DNA of 64,000 nucleotides from Galaxea fascicularis (Eukaryota; Cnidaria; Anthozoa; Scleractinia; Euphylliidae): NCBI GenBank assembly GCA_948470475.1, contig OX419335.1, positions 42,170,025 to 42,234,024 of the forward strand, read 5' to 3'. Shown piece by piece: positions 1 to 9,106 of this stretch (position 1 is its first letter; each line of letters starts with the position of its first letter). The notes under the pieces were generated by a model. It saw only the letters and a program-made list of their open reading frames with translations, ran no database searches and was not told where the DNA came from. The position numbers and the translations under genes were made by a program.

Positions 1-690
1 CCGGAAGAGAAAGATGGCAAACTAGACGAGTACCTAAAACCAAATGAAAACGACAAGCGTGGGGCTTTCTTTTTAACTGACGCTCCACCAACTCACCTGA
101 CATCAACTCGACCGCAGCCGCCAACTCGCCCTCCAACTCGCCCGACAATTCCCCTGCCAACTCGCCCACCATATCGTTACCCAGTGTCTATACCTGTTGG
201 CATTCCACCTGTTAACGGGGAGAGGTTTTTCAAACTCTGCTACTGCTTCAAGAAAAAATGCGATGGTAGTTAAATTTTTACGCATAAAATTGTTTTCCCA
301 GTAAAACCGTAGGCGAGTTATGTTGCAGAAGAAAAGCTATCTAGTTTGGGTATCATAGTGTTCATGGTGGAAGTGCTATGACCTTACATGCTCTCAGGTC
401 AATGCCGTAAACTGGTAAATTCTCTCTATTTGTATGTAATAGCATGAAAACCAGGTTGGGCGTCTGCAATATTTTTTTTCAGTTGTTAGAAGCTTTCGCA
501 TTGGTATAGTAATCTACAAAGATTGTAATTACTTGATTTTGCTCACTCGATGGATTGATATGTTTAAGTTGCAGGGATGTATCAAGGATTCAAGGGCTGG
601 GAGAGACGTTACCTGACTGGCTACGTTGTTGTTAGAAAAACACTGTATTATTTCTACCCCTGCAGACGAGTTATTCCAAAAACCAACTAA
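1..690 (+). CDS. Secreted Glu/Pro-rich protein, copy 1 (3' part only)
   Basis: The gene enters the window already in frame. Exon A runs from base 1 to 265 and exon B from 575 to 690 (TAA at 688-690). The donor G|GTAGTT at 265/266 and the acceptor TTGCAG at 569-574 join in phase 1 with an open frame. The translation begins PEEKDGKLDEYLKP, continues through a Pro-Thr-Arg repeat (PPTRPPTRP), then GIPPVNGERFFKLCYCFKKKC, and ends with exon B (MYQGFKGW, LYYFYPC). Exon order and motifs match the complete paralogue at 3160-4731, so this is one of a tandem pair. The acidic part here is shorter and the Pro-Thr-Arg part longer than in copy 2. Family unknown to me; secretion is inferred from copy 2. Confidence 0.6.
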
Positions 691-816
691 GGAAGGCACT
701 CCCAAACCACCCATGACCAGAATGGGATAAAACGTGATCAGCGGCGATGCGTCCAAACAAGAATAATCTTAAGCGCCATGGACGTTTTTTGCAAATAGAC
801 TTTAAGCTCATACATA

Positions 817-822
817 AATAAA
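817..822 (+). terminator. Polyadenylation signal of copy 1
   Basis: AATAAA lies 127 bases after the stop codon of the upstream gene, on the same strand, followed by an A-rich stretch. Confidence 0.45.
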
Positions 823-2475
823 ACTTCAAAGAAAAAAAAATGAATTGCTGGCTAAGGTAGTGACTATGGCAAACGTAAGGTGACTGTATATGTCGTTGTT
901 TATGGAATATTTTAACATTTGAGGTAAAACCGCAGATGTTTATGGAGACGTATTAAACGATATTAAGCCTTTGTGTTAGTTATTTAATCGATCTCTCTTG
1001 TCAACTGCATGAAAATCATGCCCTAAAATCTTTAAAGCTATAAACGCTCAAACAAAAATGATGATACATCGAATCGTTTGCCTTTCGTTCGAAGTAGCAA
1101 ATGTATCTATTGAAATGTATCAGACTCAAGGCATGGGGGAGGTGGGGGAGAACAGAGGTTTTTAACCTGCCTCCCTGCTCCTAGCTAATTCTTTTCTAAT
1201 TTCCGCCTCCAATACTTAACATTGCTGTAAATATTATGCAATTTAGTGAAAAATTTCCAACATTACTGTAGTCTTAGACTGGCCGCCCTATTTTCCTGGC
1301 TTTAATCGCCCTCCCTCCTCCCCAACCCTCCCCTCTATAACGAGAAATTAAACTTTGGTCGCCTTTGGGGGTTAAAAGGCTAACTTATAACGTAACTAAT
1401 ATCTTGCTAGAAGGGTGAATACTTTTAGTTTTTTCAGTATTCACGCTCTCCAATTATTACGCAGTTTTTCGTATTAGAGTCAACTCATTGCTCAATGCAG
1501 TGTGTGAATTGCCATTGCCATGAGCCGGGCTTGCGATTTCCTTTTCGAAAAGTGAGATTTGTATAAGGAAGAAGCCATGTACCATTGCACACGGTCACAC
1601 CCAGTGATATTACGAAGACGGCTGAGACAATTTACATGGCCAAACCGGTCTGAAATAGTCCATAAGAAATGTATGAGGTGCCAATTAGTTTTTGCTGGTT
1701 TATTAGAAAAATATTGGAACTCGAAGTAAAAAATTCACTAAAATGTGCAAGTTGGCACGTTACTCTTAAAACTTCACTAATAGCGTTTTTTTAATTTAAA
1801 CTGACATACGTCGAGCGACTAATCATGAGAAACAATATCAAGGTCTCCATGCATAACAGCTGAAATTACCTCTCCATTTCTTACAAAGTGAAAGTTTCGG
1901 TTACAATTGTAGGCCTAACGACTTCCTCACATTCGATGTTACGATTTACACTTATATCATTTCATAAAACGAGTTTAGGATATTCCGTGTGCAGCAAGGT
2001 GTTATCATGTCCCCTATCTACCTTTGAAATATACGAAATAGCTGTTGATTTAGCAATATAGTCATCGTTTGGTCAAAAATTTTATATAATTATACCGCAA
2101 TTAACAAAATGTATCCTTCACATTTATCTGGACTGATATCGTCTAAATATGGTATCAAATAAAACTTTTCATCGAATGGGATGTACATCACAACCCTTGA
2201 AGAAAAAAGATGGCAAACGTGATGCAACGATGAAGTCTTAAATCAACATGAATGACTGACTCGGATAAAAAAGTACCTCGAGTTATCACAGATATTGTTT
2301 AACTAGGAGAATGATGATACTTCAATTAACTGGTTTTCATTTGTTGACGAGTGGCTCTCATAATCGACTGTGTGTTGAACTATATTTCACGTTTGTAATG
2401 TGCATGGCGCCAGATAAAGCTAATATTGTTGCTGGCGTAACTTACTGTTATAAGGTTATAAGTGTTCTTTTCCAG
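823..2475. other. Intergenic, no gene seen
   Basis: AT-rich, no long frame on either strand, no repeat I recognise. It separates the two tandem secreted-protein genes and should contain the promoter of the second one. Confidence 0.4.
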
Positions 2476-2563
2476 TTGCAACCACAGACGACGCTTCTGG
2501 ATCAGGGGAAAGATTGTACGTTATCCGCCTTCAACTCAACACACTGTTATCAGCCGCGAAAGA
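2476..2563 (+). other. Candidate 5' exon of the next gene
   Basis: Strong splice signals bracket 88 bases: a pyrimidine-rich acceptor (TTCTTTTCCAG) and a near-consensus donor (AGA|GTAAGTCAG). All three frames are open, so coding status cannot be decided. It lies 600 bases upstream of the acceptor at 3158-3159 of the secreted gene and would be a natural non-coding or leader exon for it. It contains no ATG. Confidence 0.3.
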
Positions 2564-3159
2564 GTAAGTCAGACGCATTTTTATTGCTTTCTTTTGAAGG
2601 ACTCAACTTTTCACTGGGCCGTTCAGTCCCGTTAGCTTGATTTGCAGCTTTCCTACTTGAATCTATGCGATAAGGTCAGTATAAATTTCGCTATGGGAAG
2701 AGATTCATACCTCTAAAAATATACAATTTGATGCATTTAGAAGTGCACACTTTCCTTGCCAAAACGTGCCTGCGCTTAAGTAGTCGTATCTCGTCCTTTT
2801 CTCGTTGTTTCTCCCGAGAAAGTAGCCATTACAGAAACTACGGCTTGCGGTTGTTGCTGGCTTTTCTCGGCGTCCTTCCTTTCTTCCTGGTTCTCTCTGT
2901 TTTTCCTTGCCTTTCAAGTGCTGTGGCGTGGTTGCCGCGTTTTGGCCTGATTCCGGTCAAATGGCTGCAGTCTCCAAAAAACACGTTTTCCTCGCAAATC
3001 TAGCTTGATATGTCTAATTGAAAAAGTTAGTTTTATTGATAAATCTTGATAGAATTTGAGATATAATTGCCCTTATTATAAGATCAAGTTTGAAGCATAT
3101 CAGTCAACCTTCAGAGTAACGTGACTATCCTTGTTTGTAACCCCGTTGTTTTTTTTAAG

Positions 3160-4731
3160 AATGCGTTTCCTTTAAGCTGTGTTCTGGTTTTGCTGGGCTG
3201 CGTCCTCCACTTGGTTTTTGCTAAGGCTCAGATGGCTACTGAGGACGGAAGGTTTCTTGACAAAACCAAATTTGAACCAGAGGCACAGGAAGCTTTCGTT
3301 GATGTCAGTGAACCGGAAGAAGAAGAAGAACAAAATGCCAAGCCTGACGAGTACCTGAAACCAGAAGCTTTCCTTGAAGATGTCAGTGAACCGGAAGAGG
3401 AAGATGGCAAACTTGACGAGTACCTCAAACAAGAAGCTTTCCTTGCAGATGTCAGTGAACCGGAAGAGGAAGATGGCAAACTTGAAAACGATAAGCACGA
3501 CCCACTCATACCGCGCCGACCCCAGCACTACCCGCTGACTCTTTCCATTGGTATTCCACCCATTACAGATGGAAGACCCGGTTTCAAACTGTGCCTCTGC
3601 TTCAGGAGGAAAAAATGTGATGGTAGGTAGTATATTCAAACTTCAAGTCAGTGGTGCAGTTTTCCATAGAGCGTAAATGGTCTCAAACAGCAATGATGGT
3701 GGAGCTACGGACCCCACTGACTTGTCTGCCATTAAGGTGGAATGTTATATGTTTATTTTTAACACATCAGGTGTCTATATAAAAATCTCTTAGTTTTCTT
3801 AACTGAGCTTCTCACTTTTATTTTCCCTGGGGTTCTCCCCTATACAAGCTATATTGGTATGTGCCGCCCAACCAAAGGGATATGGTTTTTGAGCCATTTT
3901 GGTCTGTAAAAGGGCATAGATTTTGAGCTTATTTTCTGAAATCGGGCGGGTTTGGTTTTCAAGGGAACCACACGAAGAGAGCATGTAAACGTATTTGTCT
4001 TTTCAACTGCAGATGAATAATATAGGAAGAGAAATAACCAAAATATATCTTTCGAGCTGAATTCTGCCAATTCTCGTCTTCGGCACTGATGCCACGGTTA
4101 ATTACGTTACAACAACGCCAGTGGGAAAATAACTGCAACGTTTTATTTGCGATAAATTGAGTGATATTCTATCAATCTACAAAGGAAATCATTTCACAAA
4201 CACAAACATAGCAGTAAAATGTAATTACGAACTACAACGCTTGTGGACTTTCCTCGTGACGCCAGCTCTGAAAATGAGTGTGGAAAATGGCATCAGTTTG
4301 GTCTGAAATAGGATCACCATATGAACAATTTAACCTGGCGGCACTGACCCCATCCGAGGAGTACCCCCGGGGTTTATTTTTCCCTCAATGCATTTTTGCT
4401 GTCAAGGAATCTCGCTATAGTCGATATTAATTACATTTATTGAAGCATTCTTCGTAAAATAACAGAGTTGCAAGATTTTACTCACTCAATGCATTGATTC
4501 TTTTTTGCAGTTAGCTGGATGTATCCAGGATTCAAGGGCTGGAAAATAGTTAACCAATCTGGTTATATTATAATTGGTAAAACCCTGTATTACTTCTACC
4601 CCTGTAAACCCGGTCTTATTCCGCCCTTCCTTCCTCCGAAGCCAGGCTTCACCCCTCCGAAGCCAACTACCCCTCCGAAGCCAAGCGGATCCAGTATGCT
4701 GCCCCCTATGACCGGGCTGTTTAAAGGGTAG
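3160..4731 (+). CDS. Secreted Glu-rich repeat protein, copy 2
   Basis: Exon A spans 3160-3622 and exon B 4511-4731; donor G|GTAGGT and acceptor TTTTTTGCAG join in phase 1, giving about 227 residues. Order of parts: hydrophobic signal-like stretch (SCVLVLLGCVLHLVFA), three acidic repeats of about 23 residues (EAFLxDVSEPEEEDGKLDEYLK), a GIPPITDGRPGFKLCLCF segment with a CLCFRRKKC cluster, then exon B with YPGFKGW, LYYFYPC and a Pro-Lys tail (PPKPGFTPPKP). The start is unresolved. The frame of the signal peptide has no ATG; an ATG at 3161 is in another frame and stops after four codons. Either the start codon sits in an upstream exon joined at the acceptor at 3158-3159 (T-run then AAG), or one base is missing in the T-run after that ATG. 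A role in extracellular matrix or skeleton is only a guess from charge. Confidence 0.62.
3289..3486 (+). repeat. In-frame tandem repeat inside the Glu-rich gene
   Basis: Three units begin with GAAGCTTTC at 3289, 3364 and 3433. They are 75, 69 and 54 bases long; units 2 and 3 are nearly identical. Each encodes EAF-x-x-DVSEPEEE. All lengths are multiples of three, so copy-number change keeps the frame. Confidence 0.85.
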
Positions 4732-4858
4732 TGAATCTTTGTAGCAGCAAGAAGCACCGACCTCGGGCGTTTATCTAAATAGAAACTTTAAAAACCACAT
4801 GCTCATCTATTAAGATTACTGAAATGTTCGCTTGTGACATTACAACAGAGAGTTATGT

Positions 4859-4864
4859 AATAAA
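4859..4864 (+). terminator. Polyadenylation signal of copy 2
   Basis: AATAAA 128 bases after the stop codon at 4731, nearly the same spacing as in copy 1 (127), supporting a shared gene plan. Confidence 0.55.
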
Positions 4865-5622
4865 CGTGTGGGTTGCTCAAGAATGATCCAGTGATTCATT
4901 TTTGTCCAAGCTCCTCTTCCAAAATTCATTAATCTGGGATTGATTTATTTGGAGATAAACTTATGTATTCAGTCCAATTCGATCCGGAATTCGAGGGCCA
5001 CGGGCTTGCCATATAGCCTGTTAAATGTCACCGTCCGTTATAAATTTGATTTGATTTGATTTTATTTATTTAGGTAACTGGAAGATCGATTCAGTAAAAC
5101 TATGACCACAAAAAAGGTACTCAATTGAAACCTCGTCAGCTGACGATTTTGTCCCAACATACATTTTTTTTATTTATTTTAATGCATGGAGGTTTTCATT
5201 AGCCAAACCCGGACAACCCGCCGTCGCTCAACTGAGTCCTGCCGTCCAAAGTATTCCAATTTCAAATGTTTTGCCAATAATGACTGATCACGAACTTACT
5301 TCATAAACTGGCACTCCTGTTGGAAATTTAAAAGCAATTATTTTTTTTAAACTTTTTATTGTTTTGAAATCGACTTTGCACTTTCAAGGAGCTCCATAGG
5401 AGCTATTTCGGACCGCTGTAAAATGTTGATGACTGTCTGTTAATCAGGAAAAACCCCAAAATAAGGAAGCAGTATATTTACTCGAGACTGTGTTACTGGA
5501 TGAGACTAAATGCTACGGATAGCAAAGGTGAAAATGGGTTGTATTTTGAGAAATTTGGCCAAATTTTTTAACGGGGGGGGGGGGGGGGGGGAACAAAAAT
5601 CAAAACCCAAAAAATCCCCTAG
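4865..5622. other. Intergenic with a poly-G run
   Basis: No gene seen. A run of about 18 G lies at 5574-5591, just before the cysteine-motif exon, and a short TTTGATTTGATT track at 5044-5060. Confidence 0.4.
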
Positions 5623-5701
5623 AGGGAGGTGTTTTCATCCTCCGCAAAGCGTGAACTTATACCAGAAGAAATGCGCCAAAACGTGTGATGAATGTGTTTA
5701 G
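5623..5701 (+). CDS. ShKT-like C-terminal half, terminal exon or remnant
   Basis: The frame reads GRCFHPPQSVN...KKCAKTCDEC and then stops (TAG 5699-5701). The spacing G-x-C, then C-x-x-x-C-x-x-C near the end fits the last four cysteines of a ShKT domain, a fold found in many cnidarian secreted proteases as well as potassium-channel toxins. The first two cysteines and the usual D and W positions are absent; upstream, the same frame runs into a poly-G tract. A CCCCTAG acceptor ends at 5622, so it could be a last exon whose partner exon I could not find. Equally it may be a broken gene copy. The domain alone does not imply toxicity. Confidence 0.35.
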
Positions 5702-6150
5702 TTGATGTTTTGTTTCGAGTAAACCTTTTTCTTTTATGTTCTTCTTGCCGTCGCCATTGTGCCACTTAAACCCCCCGGTTAATGTGTACGACCGGGTGGA
5801 GGGGTTGGGCTATAGCTTTGCTTGGCCAATTTGCTGACCCCTCCAGTCATGTTATCCTTGCTAGCGGGCCTACATCACCAAACAAGGACGGCTGTCAAAC
5901 CTATTTCTAAGATCGTGCGGTAAAAAACCTCACGAAGTGAGAAAGTGTGGCTCCTCTAGTCTGCAGGTACCGGAGTACAAATAACGTAAAACAAAAGAAA
6001 CAAAAGACAGAACACAAAAGAATGCCAAATATAGAGTAATCCCAAGTGTACGAAGACCCGAAAATGTCCTCCCAAACGATGATCTTTCCACGATTTGAAG
6101 AACCATTGAAACGGGCGCCAAAACAACGAACAGCCCATGTACCGATACCA

Positions 6151-6228
6151 GTTGGCTTGTTAGTTTAGTTGATAGACACCGGTATCGCAAAGGTCATTGG
6201 TTCGATTCCCGCACAAGCCTGGATTTTT
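6151..6228 (+). repeat. tRNA-derived SINE head
   Basis: A degenerate A box (TTAGTTTAGTTGATAG) and a good B box (GGTTCGATTCCCG) lie at tRNA spacing, followed by a T-rich tail instead of a tRNA 3' end. Related heads occur at 42966 and 55883. Confidence 0.6.
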
Positions 6229-6598
6229 ATTACCTTTTTTTTTCAGGCTTTACTTTCGCTACTGCTGAAATAGCGTTCATAACTGCGATGACCTCTTATA
6301 TCCGTTTATTCTTTAATTCGCAGTTCAAATATGTGATTTCCGCATATATTCACATTCACAGCATTTATTACATAATTGTATCAAGTAGAATTACTCTCAA
6401 CCCAATGTATAAGCAACTGTTGACATTGAAAGTTGGAATTTATTAGAATAAGAACTCCATATTTCATTGAGGCCATGTAAGCGTTTGCAATGTTTGAACC
6501 GATACTTTTAAAATACAGTAAAAACAACTCGGCTAAATTAGTTTCTTTCAACAGAATTCTACAGTAAATCATGAAGTATCAGTATCATGATTCGCTGA

Positions 6599-9106
6599 TT
6601 AATGGTTAAATTTATTTGCACCATTTCCACTAATGTTTTCCTGTGAATCAGAGTTTTGGTCTCCTGAGCCAGAGCCTTTGTTATCAGGCTCTCCTTCTTC
6701 CGGTTTATTATCGGTCTCCCCTTTTTCTTTTTCCTTCTCTTTTTCCGTTTCCTTTTCCTTTTCTTTTTCCTTTTCCTTTTCACCTCCTTGGAGCTCAGAG
6801 ATAACTCGCAGCATAATCTTTAAAGGATCCTCTTTTTCCAGAATGCCTTTTAAGACCACCTTGAAAATCGGTAACAACCTTGAAAGTTACAAACAAATGC
6901 AACATAAAATGATTTTTCATGTAGTGGAACTCTATTTCCTCTGAAACTGAATCGAATTTTATTAAAGAGGTTAGTTTCTAAAGAAACTGTGGTACTGCGT
7001 CGGTGCAGGAATTGTACACAAGAATTTGGTTTTATCAAAGGAATTGATAATGTAAATTAACCACCGTACAGGGATTCTAAAAGTTAAAGTTTCGGAGCGT
7101 TAGCCCTTCGTGAGAGCGAATCCATCGCTTCTCGGCCTTTTGGCTAAGCCAAGTGTAGCACCGTATTTTAGCCAGTCAAAGTAAATACAAAAGACTATTA
7201 AAAATGTCCCAAACTACTACGCAGTACTGAACCGTAAAACAAGAGATTCTTCAGTCGACGCAACTCGCCTCCGGCTCTTAGCGAGCTCTGAGTCTCTTAC
7301 TATGTTATGTCGTCTTCTGTACGTCAGAGTGCACAAGCACTGCCAAATGGAATCTATTTGTTAAATTAAGTCTGATACCACGTGACAGCTAAGGAATTAC
7401 CTTATACGATGACCCAATATTAAAACGGTTTAGACACAAAACTGCAAAAGTGGTTACTTTTTCAATTAGTTCCCGTTGTGCTAATCATTAAATTTGCATA
7501 CCATTTCTTCACAAAGCCAGGAACGTGCTTTAGTATAGTTCTCCAGTCTTCGTATTTAGCGAGAGCAGCGGCATCTTCGTCACTGAGGTAAGTCTGAGCT
7601 CGAACATCTTTTGGAAAACAGGCTATAAGACAATTTATACAACAAAACAGGCATGATTTCCTGGATCTTGAAAAGGAAAGACAATGCTATGTCCACCATG
7701 AACCTCGCCGACCATCTCACAGCTGAATGACATAACAGCCCTACGAGGACCCGCTGAGACTGGGTACTATGAGCTTTGAATTGGGAGAAGGTTGCCAACC
7801 CAAACTGGCGATGGTACAGTCGCTGGACCAACAGACTACCCTGACAACTTAAGCAGGGATGATGAAGTCAAAATATCCAACTGACAAACTTTACAACACC
7901 CGATCGGCACCAAAACAGCACCGACAGCGCTAATGCAAGTTATAACTGAGGAGTGAGGGGCAATAATTCAAGTATTAATGATTTTAGACCAAAACTGCAC
8001 GACACGAAGTTCAATTACCACTTTATTACACCTATTTTGAAATCACACAGTTTTTTGTTAATATTAATACTTATTTAATGTTCACTTCAGGAAAACCAGT
8101 TTTGAATTTTATTGGGCTTAAAAAAAGGATATGATTTAGAGCAAAAAATGGTACAATTTTGGAATAAATTGCACTGTTGAGAGCCAATCAGATTTCATGA
8201 ATGCCGAGAGATTTCAAAATAGGCGTAATAAAGGCATTGATTTAAAGCATTTCTCTCGCATATCTTTGACATAATGGACAGGAGAGTGGTTCTGTAATTG
8301 CTAGGTTCCTCGAAGTCTCCGTCTTTTAACATTGGGGAAACCTCGGTCCTGATCTTCCAAGAACATGGGAAAATCCCGGTAGAAAATAAGGCGTTTATTA
8401 TTGACATTAAAGTCGACAGTACAGCTGGGAGGCTATCTTTGTTCACGTGGACAGGAATTTTGTCAATCCTCGGAGATTTGTTTGGTAGTATTGAACACTT
8501 GCGACTTCGAAACATTCCACGGGCTTAAAATGGAATTGATTAGCCTCGGGGTGTTTCCTAGGGACAAAGATCGGCTTCGAATGATCATAATCATATTGGC
8601 TGGCAAGTTGAATTAACAACAGCCATGGTGTTTCTTCTGACGCAGTTCTTGTAAATAGTCCACCGTACAGGGATTCTAAAAGCTGACGTTTCGAGCGTTA
8701 ACCCTTCGTCAGACGGCAGAAAATACCCCCTTTATTCAGCTATTGGTGAGTACTAACCATGCAGTCAATACTATAACTCGACTTAAACAAACTCTAATAA
8801 ATGAGAAGAAAAAGTTAAAAGCGGATGAAACATTCCATAACTGCACGTCATTTTTTTTTTAGCAAGAAATAGACCTCAAACCTCAAGTGAATGTAGATAG
8901 ACGCGATTAGTTTCTTATGTGAAATGGTTCAATGAACACAAAAGCAATATGACGATGAAGGAGAAAACGATGTAAACCTGAGGAGACGGAAGAAGAAGAA
9001 GAAATTCTAAGAAGACAAAGAGATTCATTTTACCAGGGCACTTACCTACTTCGCCAGCAATGATCATCAAACAAATAACAAGAATTAACCCTTGTTTAGC
9101 TTCCAT
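6599..9106 (-). CDS. Secreted protein with Lys/Glu-rich tail, three exons
   Basis: Hand-built model: exon 1 9046-9106, exon 2 7502-7607, exon 3 6599-6878, total 447 nt, 148 residues. Exon 1 encodes a textbook signal peptide (MEAKQGLILVICLMIIAGEV) and ends in a consensus donor (G|GTAAGTG, phase 1). Exon 2 enters in phase 1 and leaves in phase 2 (AATG|GTATGC). Exon 3 enters in phase 2; the junction codon becomes TGG (Trp). Mature part: acidic TYLSDEDAAALAKYEDW, then a hydrophobic/basic helix-like stretch (HVPGFVKKWLLPIFKVVLKG), then EKEDPLKIMLRVISELQ, then (KE)n and a GETDNKPEEGEPDNK tail ending NKFNH. All three junctions keep one frame without a stop, which is strong support. An AATAAA on this strand lies about 155 bases after the stop. 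I do not recognise the family. Confidence 0.68.
6719..6780 (-). repeat. Lys/Glu codon-repeat tract
   Basis: Pyrimidine-rich tract (CTTTTTC and CTTTTCC units) on the + strand; on the coding strand it yields alternating Lys-Glu codons in exon 3 of the secreted protein. Probably length-variable by replication slippage. Confidence 0.7.
6969..7123. repeat. Dispersed repeat, most complete copy
   Basis: Contains GTTTCTAAAGAAACTGTGG, CACCGTACAGGGATTCTAAA and the near-palindromic element around GAGCGTTAGCCCTTCG. Partial copies lie at 8658-8713 and 21371-21480 with the same blocks. It ends exactly where the U2-like sequence begins (7124). Confidence 0.7.
7124..7171 (+). pseudogene. 5' fragment of U2 snRNA (retro-pseudogene)
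   Basis: The first 25 bases, including CTTCTCGGCCTTTTGGCTAA, match the highly conserved 5' end of U2 snRNA, followed by a degraded continuation (CCAAGTGTAGCACCG). The branch-point recognition region and everything 3' of it are lost, so it cannot be a working snRNA. Confidence 0.75.
8195..8515 (-). mobile_element. Non-LTR retrotransposon reverse transcriptase fragment
   Basis: The translation contains NKSPRIDKIPVHV, GIFPCSWKI, the conserved PMLKDGDFEEPSNYR block and LLSIMSKICER, the typical N-terminal region of a LINE reverse transcriptase (fingers, before the catalytic YxDD). The catalytic block is absent and the frame ends shortly after, so this is a dead 5'- and 3'-truncated copy. It lies inside intron 1 of the 6.6-9.1 kb gene, in the same orientation. 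Confidence 0.8.
8658..8713. repeat. Dispersed repeat, partial copy
   Basis: CACCGTACAGGGATTCTAAA then AGCTGACGTTTCGAGCG..CCCTTCGTCAG, same family as 6969-7123. On the minus strand it reads CTGACGA...CGAAACGTCAG. Confidence 0.7.

Noticed and set aside
2311..2640. 109-codon plus-strand frame
   Set aside because: Runs through a strong acceptor (TTTTCCAG) and donor (GTAAGTCAG), so it is better explained as intron-exon-intron than as one protein.
3172..3639. Minus-strand 155-codon frame
   Set aside because: Antisense of the Glu-rich repeat exon; Phe/Lys-rich because GAA/GAG codons read backwards lack stops.
6633..6944. Plus-strand Ser/Phe-rich 103-codon frame
   Set aside because: Antisense reading of the Lys/Glu codon repeat in exon 3 of the minus-strand secreted gene.
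7124..7300. Functional U2 snRNA gene
   Set aside because: Only the first 25 bases are intact; the branch-site region, Sm site and 3' stem-loops are missing.
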